This document shows positions 22,839 to 34,373 of a stretch of DNA of 63,578 nucleotides, piece by piece (the stretch's first letter is position 1; each line of letters starts with the position of its first letter). This DNA is from Zarea fungicola (taxonomy: Eukaryota > Ascomycota > Sordariomycetes > Hypocreales > Cordycipitaceae): positions 1 to 63,578 of the forward strand of contig FWCC01000415.1 in assembly GCA_900169235.1 (NCBI GenBank), in the 5' to 3' direction. The position numbers and the translations under genes are program-made. The notes under the pieces are model-generated. The model ran no database searches. It had not been told where the DNA came from and worked only from the letters and a program-made list of their open reading frames with translations.

Positions 22839-25800
22839 TTACACTCCGTTGGTCTTTTCATCAAGGAGCCTTGGCGTGGGTTCATCAAGTACCCGTAGCT
22901 CGCTCTTGGTGTTTTCCTCGTCACCACCCGTCGTGGGCGGTGTTGGCGGCGGCGTGCCATCATGCGTGGGCGTCGGCGGCCCTGGAAGCGAGGTTTGGCT
23001 CTGCGACGCCGAGGCAGTCACGTCCTCCTCCTCAATGGTGAAAATTTTGGTGAGCACCTTTTTCAGCGCCGGTCGTCGGATAGGCTTGCTCAGAAACTCA
23101 TTCATGCCCGACGCAATGCACTCTTGTACGTTGCTCTCCTCTGAAAACGCCGTGAGGGCAACAATGGGCGCCTCGTAGCCCATTTTGCGAATGAGCCGCG
23201 TAGATTCTAGACCGTTGACATTGGGCATCTGCACATCCATAAAGATGACGTCAAACTGCTGCTGTTTGTGTTGGGTCATGCTGGCCTTGACCAACTCGTA
23301 CGCCTCCTGCCCGTCTTTGGCGACCGTCACATCGTAAACGTCTTCGAGCTTGAGCATGCGGCTGACGACCTCAATGTTTGTCGTATTGTCGTCGGCCACA
23401 AGCACCTTGAGTTTGCTGCTCGCGCCGTTCGTTTGACGCGAGCTATAGCTCTTGTCCGTCTCGCTGTGTGGAGATGCGCTCGAGGTAAAGAATGGGGCGC
23501 TGAGTCCGACAAGGCGTGGCTTGTTCTCGAGGATATGATGGTTGGGATTGCCGCTGCTGTTGCTGTTGCTACCGCCGTTGATGCCTCCACCGCCATGTTT
23601 CTGGTCGCTCGAGCCAATGGTGGTGCCATTGGCCGTCGCCGTGCTCGTGAGGGATGTACGCTGCGTCTCGTCAGGGTTAGAGGCCAGACTGCCGGCACGG
23701 GATCTAATACTACTAGACGCCGTGCTCGGCGTGCGGTCTTTCACATAGTCAAGCGGGATGTGCATGGTGAAAATGGATCCCTTGTCGACGGAGCTCTTGA
23801 GGGTAATGGAGCCGCCCATGAGCTTGACAAGCTGCGCGCAGATGCTGAGACCCAGTCCGGTGCCGCCAAACTTCTTATTAAGACCAGAATCGCCCTGCAC
23901 AAAGGGTTCAAAGATTTTGGCCTGCATATGTTCTGGGATGCCATGGCCTGAGTCTTCCACTTCGAATTCAAACATGAAGGACTTGAGATTCGCTGGTGGT
24001 GGCGAGACGGACCGTTCCCGTGCGGCGATGTGAAGGGCGGTTTTCGGCTCCATCGGGTTAATCTCAAGCGCCGTGCCGTCCTTGACGGCTGCGACTATAG
24101 CCGAGCTATTGGAGTGAATGGAGCTCGAGTTGCCCCGTATGCGGGTGAGGCCGCCAGCGGCCACAGAGGGGGAGCGAGACAGGGACGACGACATTCTACT
24201 AGCATTGTCGCTGTGATCTTGTTCTGTTTCTCCCAAGCAGCGTATGCGAAGCTGCACCCTGCCACCAGCCGGTGTAAATTTCACACTGTTGCCGACCAAG
24301 TTTATGATGACCTGCAGAATACGGTGCATGTCACCGTACACGTAGACATCCTTGAGGCGGCCCATGCCAGGGGGTCCTAGAGCGGGTAGGTGTCCATCCA
24401 GACTGCGGCGCGGCATCTCTGGCGTTCCAAAGTTGGTAAAGTGCATAAAGTCGACGGAAAAATCGACTCTATTTTCGCGGACTTGCTTGTCAAAGATGGC
24501 GACAATCTGTGACTTGATCTCGCTTAAACGGAACTCGCGGCGTTCAAGGCAGACCTGGTGGCTAATCTGGTTTTTGGAGAAGCTGAGCAAATCTTCGAGC
24601 AGATTTAACAAGAGGTCACCTGCCATGTACATGTTAGTAAGGCGATGCAATTAATGGCTTTGCGTTCAAGATCTTACCTGACCGGTACACAGTCTTGAGC
24701 GACTGCCTTACACGCATGAGGTCGTCGTCTTCCATACAGACGGCGCATATGCCCATGATGCCGTTTAGAGGGGTCTTGAGCTCGTGAGAAATGTTGGCAA
24801 TAAAGAGTGTCTTGCTTTCATTGGCAGCCTCGGCGGCCTTTTTGCTAATCTCGAGCTCTCGTGTTCGCTCGGCGACCTTGTCGTCTAAAAGGGTGTATTG
24901 CTTGAGGAGTTCTTCCGTCATGCTGTTATAGGTCTGGGTGAGTTCTGTCAACTCATCGGTAATGACGTGTTTTCCTGATTCAACACGACCAGGGATCCTA
25001 AAGGTTCGGCGGTGGGCGTCAATTTCGGCCAGGGTCAATGGGCGCCTCTTCTTTCGGAATCTGCGGCGCAGAGGGGCAAGAAAACGGCCTCTTCGGGAGC
25101 CGGTGGTGCGGGTGGCTCCTGAGCTTGGCTGATCACCGTCACTGAGTTCGGTAAAGTCGTCCTCGTAGCCAGGAGGGCAGACTGATTTTTCCGTGGCTTC
25201 TTTGAGACGACGAATGGGTTTTACACTCAAATGCGCACAGGGGAAGACGAGAAGCAAAACAAGACCGGCGGTGCCAAACGCGCAGGCAAGGAGAATCTTG
25301 CGGAGTGTGGAAATGGGTTGATATGCCTCGGATCGATCCTTTTCAACAACGACGGCCCAGCTGACGAGGGAGGACTGGGGTCGAGCAATGCCAACGGCAA
25401 CGTTGATGCCTTCTTCATTTTTGGTGGAGAGAGTGGCGGAGGCATTGTTGACCTGGGTGATGTTGTTGTAATAGACATTGAGGACAGCCGGGTACTGGTC
25501 GAGCTGGAATCGAGCATCATAATCACCGCCATGGAAATCACGGTTCCCATGTCTGTCTTGTTCGCCATCTGGCGTGACGGGAGGGAGAACGAAATGGGCC
25601 TCGACATCGCCAAGGGCCTGCCTTTGGGGAGACATGGTTCCGTTGGAGGGCGTGGTGGCTCCGATAAACTGATTTGAAGGGTGGGCAGGTCCGACAATGA
25701 GAACCATGCCCGTCTTGCCCAGGCCTTCGCGGGAGGTCTGGACGGAGAGCAGAGAGGTGGCGGAAACGACGAGGGTCATGTAGCCAATGATGAAGTCGGT

Positions 25801-26493
25801 GACATAATTGGAGCGGATAGGAATGGTGAGTGACATGAGGGCATATGTCTCGTTGACGATGAGGGGACCCAGGAAGAGGCCGCCATTGTCGCTGATTCTG
25901 ACACCGGGAAAGGCGTTTGCGACGTAGGCGGGGGTGGTTGGGTCGTAGAGGCTCGGGTGGCCGAGATACTCGTAGGTTATGTTGGGGTATAGCGATGGAG
26001 GATAGCCATAGAGGGTATCACTGAGGTTTGCGCGACGGCCGTCTGGGGTAAGATATGGAAGGGCAATATTGACCTGCTGGTTGCCGAGGCCGGCGGCGGT
26101 GACGTTGAGGAGGCCCTTGTCGGCAGCGCCGGTGATGTTTCTAGAGTAGAGTCTAGCCTGGAGCAAGCCGGAGACGCGGCTGTTGGTCATGGCGAGGGTG
26201 ATGTCGGTGCGGGCGTCGGAGAAGGGATCGGTGGCATTGCCATTGTAGAAGTTGATGAAGGCATTCTGGAGAAGAATGCGACTGGCGACGGACTGGCAGA
26301 TGATGTAGAGCAGGTTGATTTCGGAGCTGATGCGACTGGCCTTGAGGGAGGCCGTGAGAGCGAGGCCCGAGGTCTCGACGCCGACGACGAAGTTGTAGAC
26401 GAAATTCCAAGTGGGGATGGAGACGACAATGAGGCAGAAGAAGACGGCGACGATGACGAGGAGGGCGAGCTGCTCTCGAATTGCGACCCTCAT
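22839..26493 (-). CDS. SLN1: Sln1-type hybrid histidine kinase (group VI), osmosensing
   Basis: Exons 26493..24678 and 24619..22839 splice in phase across a 58-nt intron to 1198 aa. Order: an N-terminal membrane span (about 7-30), a roughly 350-residue extracellular sensor with many N-glycosylation sites, a second span (LLACAFGTAGLVLLLVFPC), a HAMP-like linker and coiled coil (LLKQYTLLDDKVAERTRELE). Next is the HisKA H-box 'ANISHELKTPLNGIMG' near residue 575. The HATPase_c domain has its N box (INLVGNSVKF), G1 (VEDSGHGIPE) and G2 (FGGTGLGLS). A C-terminal receiver has VADDN, phospho-acceptor Asp in VIFMDVQMP, and the conserved Lys in LSKPI. Sln1 kinases sense turgor at the plasma membrane and feed the Ypd1-Ssk1 phosphorelay of the HOG pathway. 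All catalytic boxes are intact. Confidence 0.97.
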
Positions 26494-29062
26494 GATGGGC
26501 TAAAGCAGAGGCAGCAGCAGCAGCAGCAGCAGGGGGGTGGCGAGGCCTGGTCGCAGGCGCGGGCGCATAATTGAATGTTGAAATTTTCTACGCCGGGGTG
26601 TCTGTCATTATGGCAGCCAAGTGTCGTCGGTTGTATTTGATTTCGAATTTGGCGGACAGGGAGTGCGAGGGGATTCGGGTCGATGATGGGGGTGTCCAAT
26701 GTTTTTTTGATGACGGATCGGCGCAAGAGCGGATAAATGGTAGCAGGGTTGCAATGGCTGTTGGGGTGGTTTTTTGACGATTCGGCTGTCGGAGAAAATG
26801 ATGGTGAATATTTAGAAACAAGTCATGAATCAATCGTCGAGATTGGCAGTTGTCAAAAACGGCCAGGGATGTCGATCTGAAGGATTATCGGTCGTGGCTA
26901 CCTGGGACGGGTAGGTGGGATGCAGGGCGGGTGAGACGATGTTTAGTTTAGCTTCCTTTTTTCGCCCAAACATGGGCAGGCTGGCATGGCAAGCAATAGC
27001 TGAAGAATGGCAGCGAGCAATAGAGAGATGACGATGCGGCGTTTCGTGGGTGTACAAAGGGCCGTCGCACAGAGTTCAGCGCGTGATGCCTGGCGAGCGG
27101 AAGTCGAGAAAAAGATGGTGGTGCGGACGACGGATGGTGGATGGCGGATGGGATGGAATGGCCAGTCGCTCGGTCAGCCGAATACGTACGTACCAAGTAA
27201 CTACTAAAAGTTAGGTACAGAGTAGTTGATAATACAAAATAAAGACTTGGGCGCATACGAGGAAGTGGACTTTGTCTTGGAGGCTTGGCAGGCCACTACC
27301 CACTACCCATTATGTACTACAAACTTAAGTACTAAGGTAATCATGGCTGCAGCCACAGAGGCACGGACAGCGCACTTGGGGCCGGAGTGAGCCCCCCAAA
27401 TGCCCCAATGCCCGGGGTTGCTGTCTTGATTAGCGGCAAACTGGTAGCTGAGACATGGCAGTCTAGGCGGGCTGCCCTACTCTACAGCGCGCAAACTGCG
27501 TAACGGCCCGCTATGAAGAACTGGCAGTGGCTCCTCTCCCTGTCACCTGTACTTTTGCCAGCGGCTTTTAACCGGGGCGTCACCTCCTATTTCCACATAT
27601 TGGACTGCAGCACATAAGCCTCCCTACCCACTAACTACTGATACTGCGGCGACGGGGTACCAACTTGATCAAACTCACTGCCAGTAACTACACAGACTCA
27701 GTACAATTTGGTAGTGGGTACCAAGTGGATGGGTGACGCCGGTTTAGTGGAGGCTCCATTCAAGCTTGAAGCCTACCGTCATGATCCAACGTCTGATGCA
27801 GCTTTTCTTCACAAACAGAGTCATGGTACGCACTAAAAACCTAGCGCATTCTTCCGCATTTTTTTTATTTTATTTTTTTTATAAATAAACATTCAACTTG
27901 CAGCAAGCTGCATCCAACGACCTTTACCATTTGTCTGGATACTCCCTACCTACTAGGCGCAAATGACATGTAATCATCTCCAGCACTGTGTTTTACCCCG
28001 TGAGCCTTGTTAATTGCCAAGACTCGTTGGACCAGTCTCGATCCGCAGATGCTCCAGCAGCCTGTATTACTGGGTATTCTTCTCATAACAGGCTCGGCGT
28101 GCCCGACTCCATACCTACCGCCCACATCCATCTCAAGAGCATGCTTATTATGCCCTAGCAACCCTTGTAAACTGCTTTCACTAGGTAGTTGGAAGAAACT
28201 GTTTCTTCCTCGTAACTAGTCTCTAGTCAAGGAATCCGCCGATTACCTGACTAGTCGATTCAAGCGTCACCGCATCGCCATCCACAACCTCTTAAATTAA
28301 TGCAGATCGATCAACCTCAGCCTACATGCCGACAAATTCTCCGATCAAGTAACCGTTTTTTCTTTCCGGCGGAAAGTTGCCATCTACTAGAAGACGATTG
28401 ACCACAAGTAAACACCACCGTCGCCAATGGACTTGTCCAAGTCTAGGGTAGGCCTCCAAAAATATCAATAGTTGCTCAATACCTTGCATCAGTATCGCTC
28501 GGATTCTTTTCTTTTGATTAAAAAAGAACAAATGAGAAAAACTTGCTTCTGTGCCTTGAAAAAGAGTCAAATCGAATCCAATTACTCCCAACATCGTGGC
28601 AATTTCAATCTTCTGCCATGGACGTAGTAATCGTCCCATCTGTCCCGCACAGCCGTCCAATCCAATCCAAGACTAGCAGCAGTTTCACTTTTAAATAAAT
28701 ATAAAAATGTTATTACGGCAGTTACCAGTTACGATAATTTTGAGCAAATTATTCCATCTGAAATAGCAAGATACGCCTTTTCCGTCATTCTACTGCCACA
28801 CTGTCGACCAGGGTCCAACTGACATAACCAGCTAGAATCGGCGCTACTGCTTCGCCAAGCTTGCATCCGCCACGATCCAATACCACTCACTCACATTGAC
28901 AGCAAAACAAAGACAGTCAGCCGACGCTGGCTTCCATTACATCAATTGCTATGCAATTCATTCAGAATTTCACCTGCGATTCATAACCTTCCATTTATCT
29001 CTGCGCGCAAAACGCCACGCTGCCGCTCTCGACATACCTGCTCGGTACAATCCGCGTACGTC
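26494..29062. other. 2.6-kb divergent intergenic region
   Basis: Shared upstream region of the histidine kinase (minus) and the membrane protein (plus). Frames here are short and without motifs. Repeated words such as ggtacc, actaccca and tacgtacgtac occur around 27180-27720, but no repeat unit is clear. Confidence 0.5.
26512..26532. repeat. (CAG)n trinucleotide run
   Basis: Seven CAG units just upstream of the histidine kinase start, in its presumed leader (CTG on the sense strand). Confidence 0.9.
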
Positions 29063-30645
29063 ATGATGGCATCGCGCAATAAACAGTTCCTGTCCCGGAC
29101 GCCATTCTCCCATCAAGGAAGCCACAATTTAACACTCCAGCATGCGCATGGCCCCTTCCAATTCTTAAATCCCACTCAAGGCTTGTTTAAGCATTCACTA
29201 CCCGCCTCCACGCCATCCTCTCATCAGACTACCGATGGCGCTGAAGCAGGCGGCGGTAGTAACAATAACAATGCCGGCCAAGGGATAAATACTGCCGCTT
29301 CCACCACGGCCATCAAGCATTGGCCCAGTGTCGAGGGCGTCAACTTCCTATGGCGATCCCGTGATAACCGCAAAGGTCGCCATCCCCTACGCGTCCAGAA
29401 GCCGCTCACCGAATCCTCCCCCAACGCGTTGCTCAATGCCCCGCGCCCGTCATCACATCCGAGAGAAGTCCCCCAGGGCATAATCAAGACGTTTACATGC
29501 TTTCCAGTTTGGGATATCTCCTGGCTTGTTGCCTTTATTTTCACCGCTGGTAGCGTAGTATGGGTCTGCAATGTATGTCTTTATTCCTTCAGGTCGAAAA
29601 CGGGAGTGAGTATGCTCTCAAACCAACATGGACACTAATACATGCAAAAAACCCTAGGGATTCTTCTCCTGGCTCCCACTTGAGCGCCCATCCTCAGAGT
29701 TCCCGGGAGAGGTCTACTACGGCGGTGGCATAACCGCCTTTATCGGTGCCATCCTCTTCTTTGAAACCGGCTCCCTTTTGCTCATCCTCGAGGCCATCAA
29801 TGCCAATGACACAGGTTGCTTTGGCTGGGCCGTCGAGGAACTCGTCCAAGGCGAGGCAAGCCCCGGTCACTCCTCATTACAGTTTGTCGCCAAAAGGGAC
29901 ACATGCAGTCACCACCAGCAAAACAGGTCCAATCTCGTCGGAAAGCCCCAGCGTCATCTCCTCGACCTGCCTTCCACCAGCGGCAGCGGCAGCAGCACGG
30001 AGACGGGACAGCAGCAGCGCCATTGGAAGTGGCACCCGTCCTGGCACGACCTGCGCACGCACTACATCTACGAGCTGGGCTTCCTCGCCGGCGCCGCCCA
30101 GCTCTTTGGCGCCACCGTCTTTGGCGTCGCCGGCTTTACCGCGCTCCCGGGCATCTTCAACCACCTCCACCCGCAGTGGCGCCTCAATGCCGCCTACTGG
30201 ATCCCCCAGGTCGTCGGCGGCTGCGGCTTCATCGTCAGCGGCACGCTGTACATGCTCGAGACGCAGGACGCATGGTGGCGGCCCGCCCCGCGCCTGCTGG
30301 GCTGGCACATTGCCTTTTGGAATCTCATTGGCGCCTTTGGCTTTACGCTCTGCGGTGCCTTGGGCATGGCGTATGGGAATACGGGCGCGCAGTATCAGGC
30401 GTCCTTGGCTACATTTTGGTACGTTTCCTCCTAAGTTTCCTCCTACTTTTTTCCTTTCCACTTTTTTTCATTTGAAAACCACTAACGCAGTATTTTCCTT
30501 CTTTTTGGAAAATTGCAGGGGTTCTTGGGCTTTTTTGATTGGCAGCTATCTGCAGCTCTATGAAAGCTTGAACAAGCACCCCGTCGAAGTGGTTCAACCA
30601 AAAGAGCACAAAGCCTCCACATTGCCTTTGTCAAATGGACAATAG
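29063..30645 (+). CDS. Multi-span integral membrane protein, function unknown
   Basis: Three exons (29063..29572, 29658..30418, 30519..30645) splice in phase to 465 aa. The start at 29063 (MMASRNKQ) was chosen. The first 140 residues are hydrophilic, Ser/Asn/Gly-rich and probably disordered. About six membrane spans follow: DISWLVAFIFTAGSVVWVC, a GGGITAFIGAILFFETGSLL segment, LGFLAGAAQLFGATVFGVAG, VVGGCGFIVSGTLYML, LIGAFGFTLCGALGMAYG and SWAFLIGSYLQLYESL. A hydrophilic loop of about 80 residues separates spans 2 and 3, and the loop before span 1 has the motif TFTCFPVWDISW. I recognise it as a conserved type of uncharacterised fungal membrane protein but cannot name a transport or enzymatic role. 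Confidence 0.82.
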
Positions 30646-31753
30646 AGTACATAACTTGCTGTCGAATCACCGTTCAAAGTTTTAATAGTAATGAAAAATT
30701 TTTCTTCGCGAAACCATCATCTCTCAATGCCATCACTTGGTCAACGTACATTTCACGTTCAAGAAACTGCGATCGGTCCACAAACGCTATGGATGATCCC
30801 GATGGCCATATTCATGTAGCTACATTATATCACTTTTTTTTTATTAATTGCGCAATGCCATTCTACTCGGATAAATCATTGCAAGCAGCCAGAATAATGT
30901 GTGATTGCATTGTCTTGAACATGAGGAGCTTCTGCTGCCCGCTCTCAAGAAGTGTTCATGAAACCGGATTAGGAAAGTCACAAGGGGAACAGTGAGCGCG
31001 AAGAAATATCTGACCATACTCGGATCTTTTTGAGATTTATTTTAACAAGTGTTATGGAGACCGCATGACTGCATACTAATTGTAAAAGACGGCCTGATTA
31101 CAGCCTGATTCCCTCAAGTCACTGTCCTCGTCAACTTCGCCAACTATGGTTCATATTGAGGAGACAGGCCACCACCAGACGGGCCTAACGTGTGTTGATC
31201 GAGACAATGCAAAGCTTGCTTGCTTTGTCCGATATACTGCACGCTAGACTTCGAATTGTCAATCGAATCCATGTCTCTGATGCATCCTCAAAGAACTTCA
31301 ACACTCGTAAATGGTGCGTATAATTTACATTAACATACACGACCAGCACCCAATGAATAATTCTTTCGTCCAAGTGTGTAAATTACAAAGAATGTCTTTC
31401 ACTGTGCTTGGTGCGTCAAGTGTATTTTGAGCGGACATCCAGTGTCCCGGACAAAGGTACAGTGCAGCCAAAACCTGCACCGCGTCGACAAAGGAAATGA
31501 CAAGGGAATGCCTACAGTCGCGAGTTTCAATGGAATAAGTGCGACTTGCATCATAAGACAGTTGCCTATTTAAATGCTGAACCGTTTGCAGTTCTAAAAA
31601 TCCGTTTTTTTCATCATTATTGAAAACAAAAATATACTCGAACTTTACAAGCTTCAGGTACAGTTTACAGAAGTAAAAAACTCTTAATCTCTAGGGAAAA
31701 TAGATACGCAGTTACAAACGTTACGAAACTTACAAAAAAAAAAAAACTTCAAG
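30646..31753. other. Intergenic, 1.1 kb
   Basis: 3' flank of the membrane protein gene and leader of the following gene. The 250 bases before 31754 are very A/T-rich with poly-A runs. No gene seen. Confidence 0.5.
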
Positions 31754-34018
31754 ATGGTTTACGCGGCTAACAAGCAGACACTCAACGTCGACAACCACAA
31801 CCCACCTTCTCTGTACAGCGGAAACCCTATGCTGTCAGTCCTTACCCAGCGCCAACTGCACAAGAAGGCCGGCGACTACCACCCGCCGATTTCCCCAGAG
31901 GTCCGCGAGGCCATCCAGAGCCGCAGCAGACGGCGAAACGCAACGGACAGGGGACGACCGAGCACCTCCCGCGGGGAGACGAGCCGACAGCGTCGTCGCC
32001 AGCCACCGCCGCCGCACAAGATGAAGCACGAAGATGAGGCCGCCAGACTCCGTCTGCACCGCATGGCGGCTCATACGAGCAACCACAACCAAGGTGCAGA
32101 GGCCATGGTTGCGCGTTGGGCTCAAGGCACCAGCGGCTCCTCGGCGGCTGCTTCAACATCCTCGAGCCGCCACCGCCGCCCGCCGACCCGTCGCCGCCGG
32201 GAGGAGGACGAGACTCCCGAGGCTGCGGCCGCGCGCTGGGCCTATGCGACGACTAGTACCGAAAAGACGCGTCGCGGGGCGATGATGCTTGACGAGCAGC
32301 AGCAGCCGCCGCCGGCGCCGCCGACGAACTCACCTAATTTGGAGGCAGCGACGGAAGGGCAGAAGAGCCGACGACGCGAGCGGTTGCAAAAAGCCGCCAA
32401 TGCCAATGTAACAGGCGCGGCGCGCAGACTCGAAGCCCTCGCTGCCAGGTACGACGACAACGCCGCCAGCGTAAGAAAGGCCGAGAGCCGGATCTTTGAG
32501 AGCAATGTGGTGCACGACGGTGGGGATGGGCGGCCGTATGTGTACGAACTCACCGTTGAGAGCGAGGACGAGTGGATAGCCATCGGCGATGAGGGTGATG
32601 GCCCCATCGTCCTCCGCTTCCCAGGCGATGATGATGATGACAGCAGCGACGAGGGCATTGGGAGCGACCACGATACCGTGGGCGGTGGTGGCGCACCCGT
32701 CTTCGTCGCGGACCGTACGGCGGAGTGGGTGGAGAGCATGCGGCCGCCTCGGGCAGCACAGCACCAACAGCCGCCGTCGATGCAGGAGCAGCTCTCGAAG
32801 CCGGTGGGCCGCGCGGTGGCGTGGGTGAGCAGTCTGTGGAAGAGGAAGCCGGAGCCCGCATCCACGCGACCTGCGCCAAAGAAGAGAGAGCAACGACAGC
32901 AGCAGCAGCAGAAGAAGAAGCAAGAGGTCACCTCGGTGCTTAAGCGACCCAGCCGTCAACCGCAGCAGTACGACGTGGAATCGGATTGCGGCTCGGACGC
33001 GACAGTCGTGCGGCGGCCATCGGCGCGCACGAATGCATGGGTCGCGGAGGCGCAGAAGCAGCAGAAGAAGGTGCAGGAGGATCTGCTGTACCACGCCATG
33101 GAGTCGGACGATGACGACCCGGACTGCGAGTCCATCGTCGTTGCGCTGGAGCCTTCTGAGCGCACATTGGAATGGGCGGCGGGCGTGCAGCGCCGGTATC
33201 AGAACTTTCAGGAGCAGCAGCGTTTGAAGCAAGAGGCGCGGCAGCGAAGCCTCCGGGCGCTCATCGCTGGCGAGCCCACGTTTGCGGATGCCGTTGAAGT
33301 GGTGGCCCCGTCTGCAGCATCCTACGCTGCGGATGCAGGCCAGGCCGGCGAGCCCCCCGGTCTGCATCCCAGAGCGCGGCACCATCAGCAGGGCATGACG
33401 CAGGAGGAGCGACAGCGCCACCTGCGGGCTGCCGTTATGGGCCGCCATGTGGTGGAACATGAGCAGAAGGGTAAGAGAGCGGATACTCATCGCAGCAATA
33501 ACAACAACAGGACCAAGAGCAAGGCGCAGAGAGGTCCTCCGTATCCCGTCCCCGAGAGACAGTATTCGCTGCTCATGCCGGACGGGACACTGAGCGAAAC
33601 AGGCGCCAAGGCTATTCGTCTTGCCGGTGAAACCATGCAGAAGAAGATGCGTGACGATCGTGCTGTACGATTTGTCTTGCCAAACGATGACGTCCCAGAC
33701 ATCGTCGTGTCACCGGCGCCGACGCCGCTGACATCAGGCGACGAGATTGTCTGCGCAGCCGATGAAACGTCCTTGTTGAAGTGGGAGCAGGCCAACGATA
33801 TTACTGTGCACTTTGTTCTGGACGATGGCGGAGCTACGATCGTTACGCCGCCGCCTACGCCTCCGCCAGCACCAGTGCAGGTGGAACAAAGCTCCAAGGT
33901 GGACAAGGAGCAGCGAGCGGAGCGCGCCGTGTCCCGGGAGATGAAGCTGCTCATGGAGACAATCAACGAGGACCTCGCGGATATCACGGCCGCGCGGTCA
34001 AAAGACTCCAAGAAGTAA
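31754..34018 (+). CDS. Large disordered protein with a recurring R-T-x-x-W motif
   Basis: A single exon encoding 754 aa with high GC3, unlike its AT-rich flanks, which supports real coding. No known domain. The composition is rich in Arg, Glu, Gln, Ala and Asp with basic stretches (RSRSRRRN, RHRRPPTRRRR) and acidic ones (DDDDDSSDEG), so most is predicted disordered. A short motif recurs: DRTAEWVESMR, ARTNAWVAEAQKQQKK and ERTLEWAAGVQRRYQN, each after an acidic patch with a V-V or A-V pair; VAWVSSLW is a looser copy. Two AARWA-type units (VARWAQGT, AARWAYAT) occur earlier. The repeats suggest a binding array of about 90-residue modules. Function unknown. Confidence 0.8.
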   Translation: MVYAANKQTLNVDNHNPPSLYSGNPMLSVLTQRQLHKKAGDYHPPISPEVREAIQSRSRRRNATDRGRPSTSRGETSRQRRRQPPPPHKMKHEDEAARLRLHRMAAHTSNHNQGAEAMVARWAQGTSGSSAAASTSSSRHRRPPTRRRREEDETPEAAAARWAYATTSTEKTRRGAMMLDEQQQPPPAPPTNSPNLEAATEGQKSRRRERLQKAANANVTGAARRLEALAARYDDNAASVRKAESRIFESNVVHDGGDGRPYVYELTVESEDEWIAIGDEGDGPIVLRFPGDDDDDSSDEGIGSDHDTVGGGGAPVFVADRTAEWVESMRPPRAAQHQQPPSMQEQLSKPVGRAVAWVSSLWKRKPEPASTRPAPKKREQRQQQQQKKKQEVTSVLKRPSRQPQQYDVESDCGSDATVVRRPSARTNAWVAEAQKQQKKVQEDLLYHAMESDDDDPDCESIVVALEPSERTLEWAAGVQRRYQNFQEQQRLKQEARQRSLRALIAGEPTFADAVEVVAPSAASYAADAGQAGEPPGLHPRARHHQQGMTQEERQRHLRAAVMGRHVVEHEQKGKRADTHRSNNNNRTKSKAQRGPPYPVPERQYSLLMPDGTLSETGAKAIRLAGETMQKKMRDDRAVRFVLPNDDVPDIVVSPAPTPLTSGDEIVCAADETSLLKWEQANDITVHFVLDDGGATIVTPPPTPPPAPVQVEQSSKVDKEQRAERAVSREMKLLMETINEDLADITAARSKDSKK

Positions 34019-34373
34019 GCCGTGACCTGTGAATGTAACGCAAACAAATGAAGAGGTAAGGAAAATGGTAAATCAAAGACGGGGAATCTAGAATCAGGTA
34101 AGTTAGAACGGCTACAATAGTAGCCTGAAATCAATTTTTTTTTCAACCAGCATGCAAAGAGAGTAATCAAGCGAAAATCGTGACGACGGACCTAAATGAT
34201 ATTGGGTATCTAGAGCTCATGGCCACAGCGTCAGCTTTAAAAGTACAAGTGTAGAAAAGCCAATCCAAAGGATTCAGGCACCTTTTATATAATTCCCAAA
34301 AAATAACATCTCGCATCCTCTTTTTATTCTTCCTGTCATGTATCGTTCCCATTTGCTTGATAGGGGTTTGCTT
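34019..34373. other. Convergent 3' flanks
   Basis: Short AT-rich spacer between the 3' ends of the disordered-protein gene and SNU66. Nothing else is seen. Confidence 0.5.

Noticed and set aside
32330..33490. 386-codon minus-strand frame
   Set aside because: Antisense shadow of the GC-rich disordered-protein gene; Leu/Arg/His-rich with no domain.
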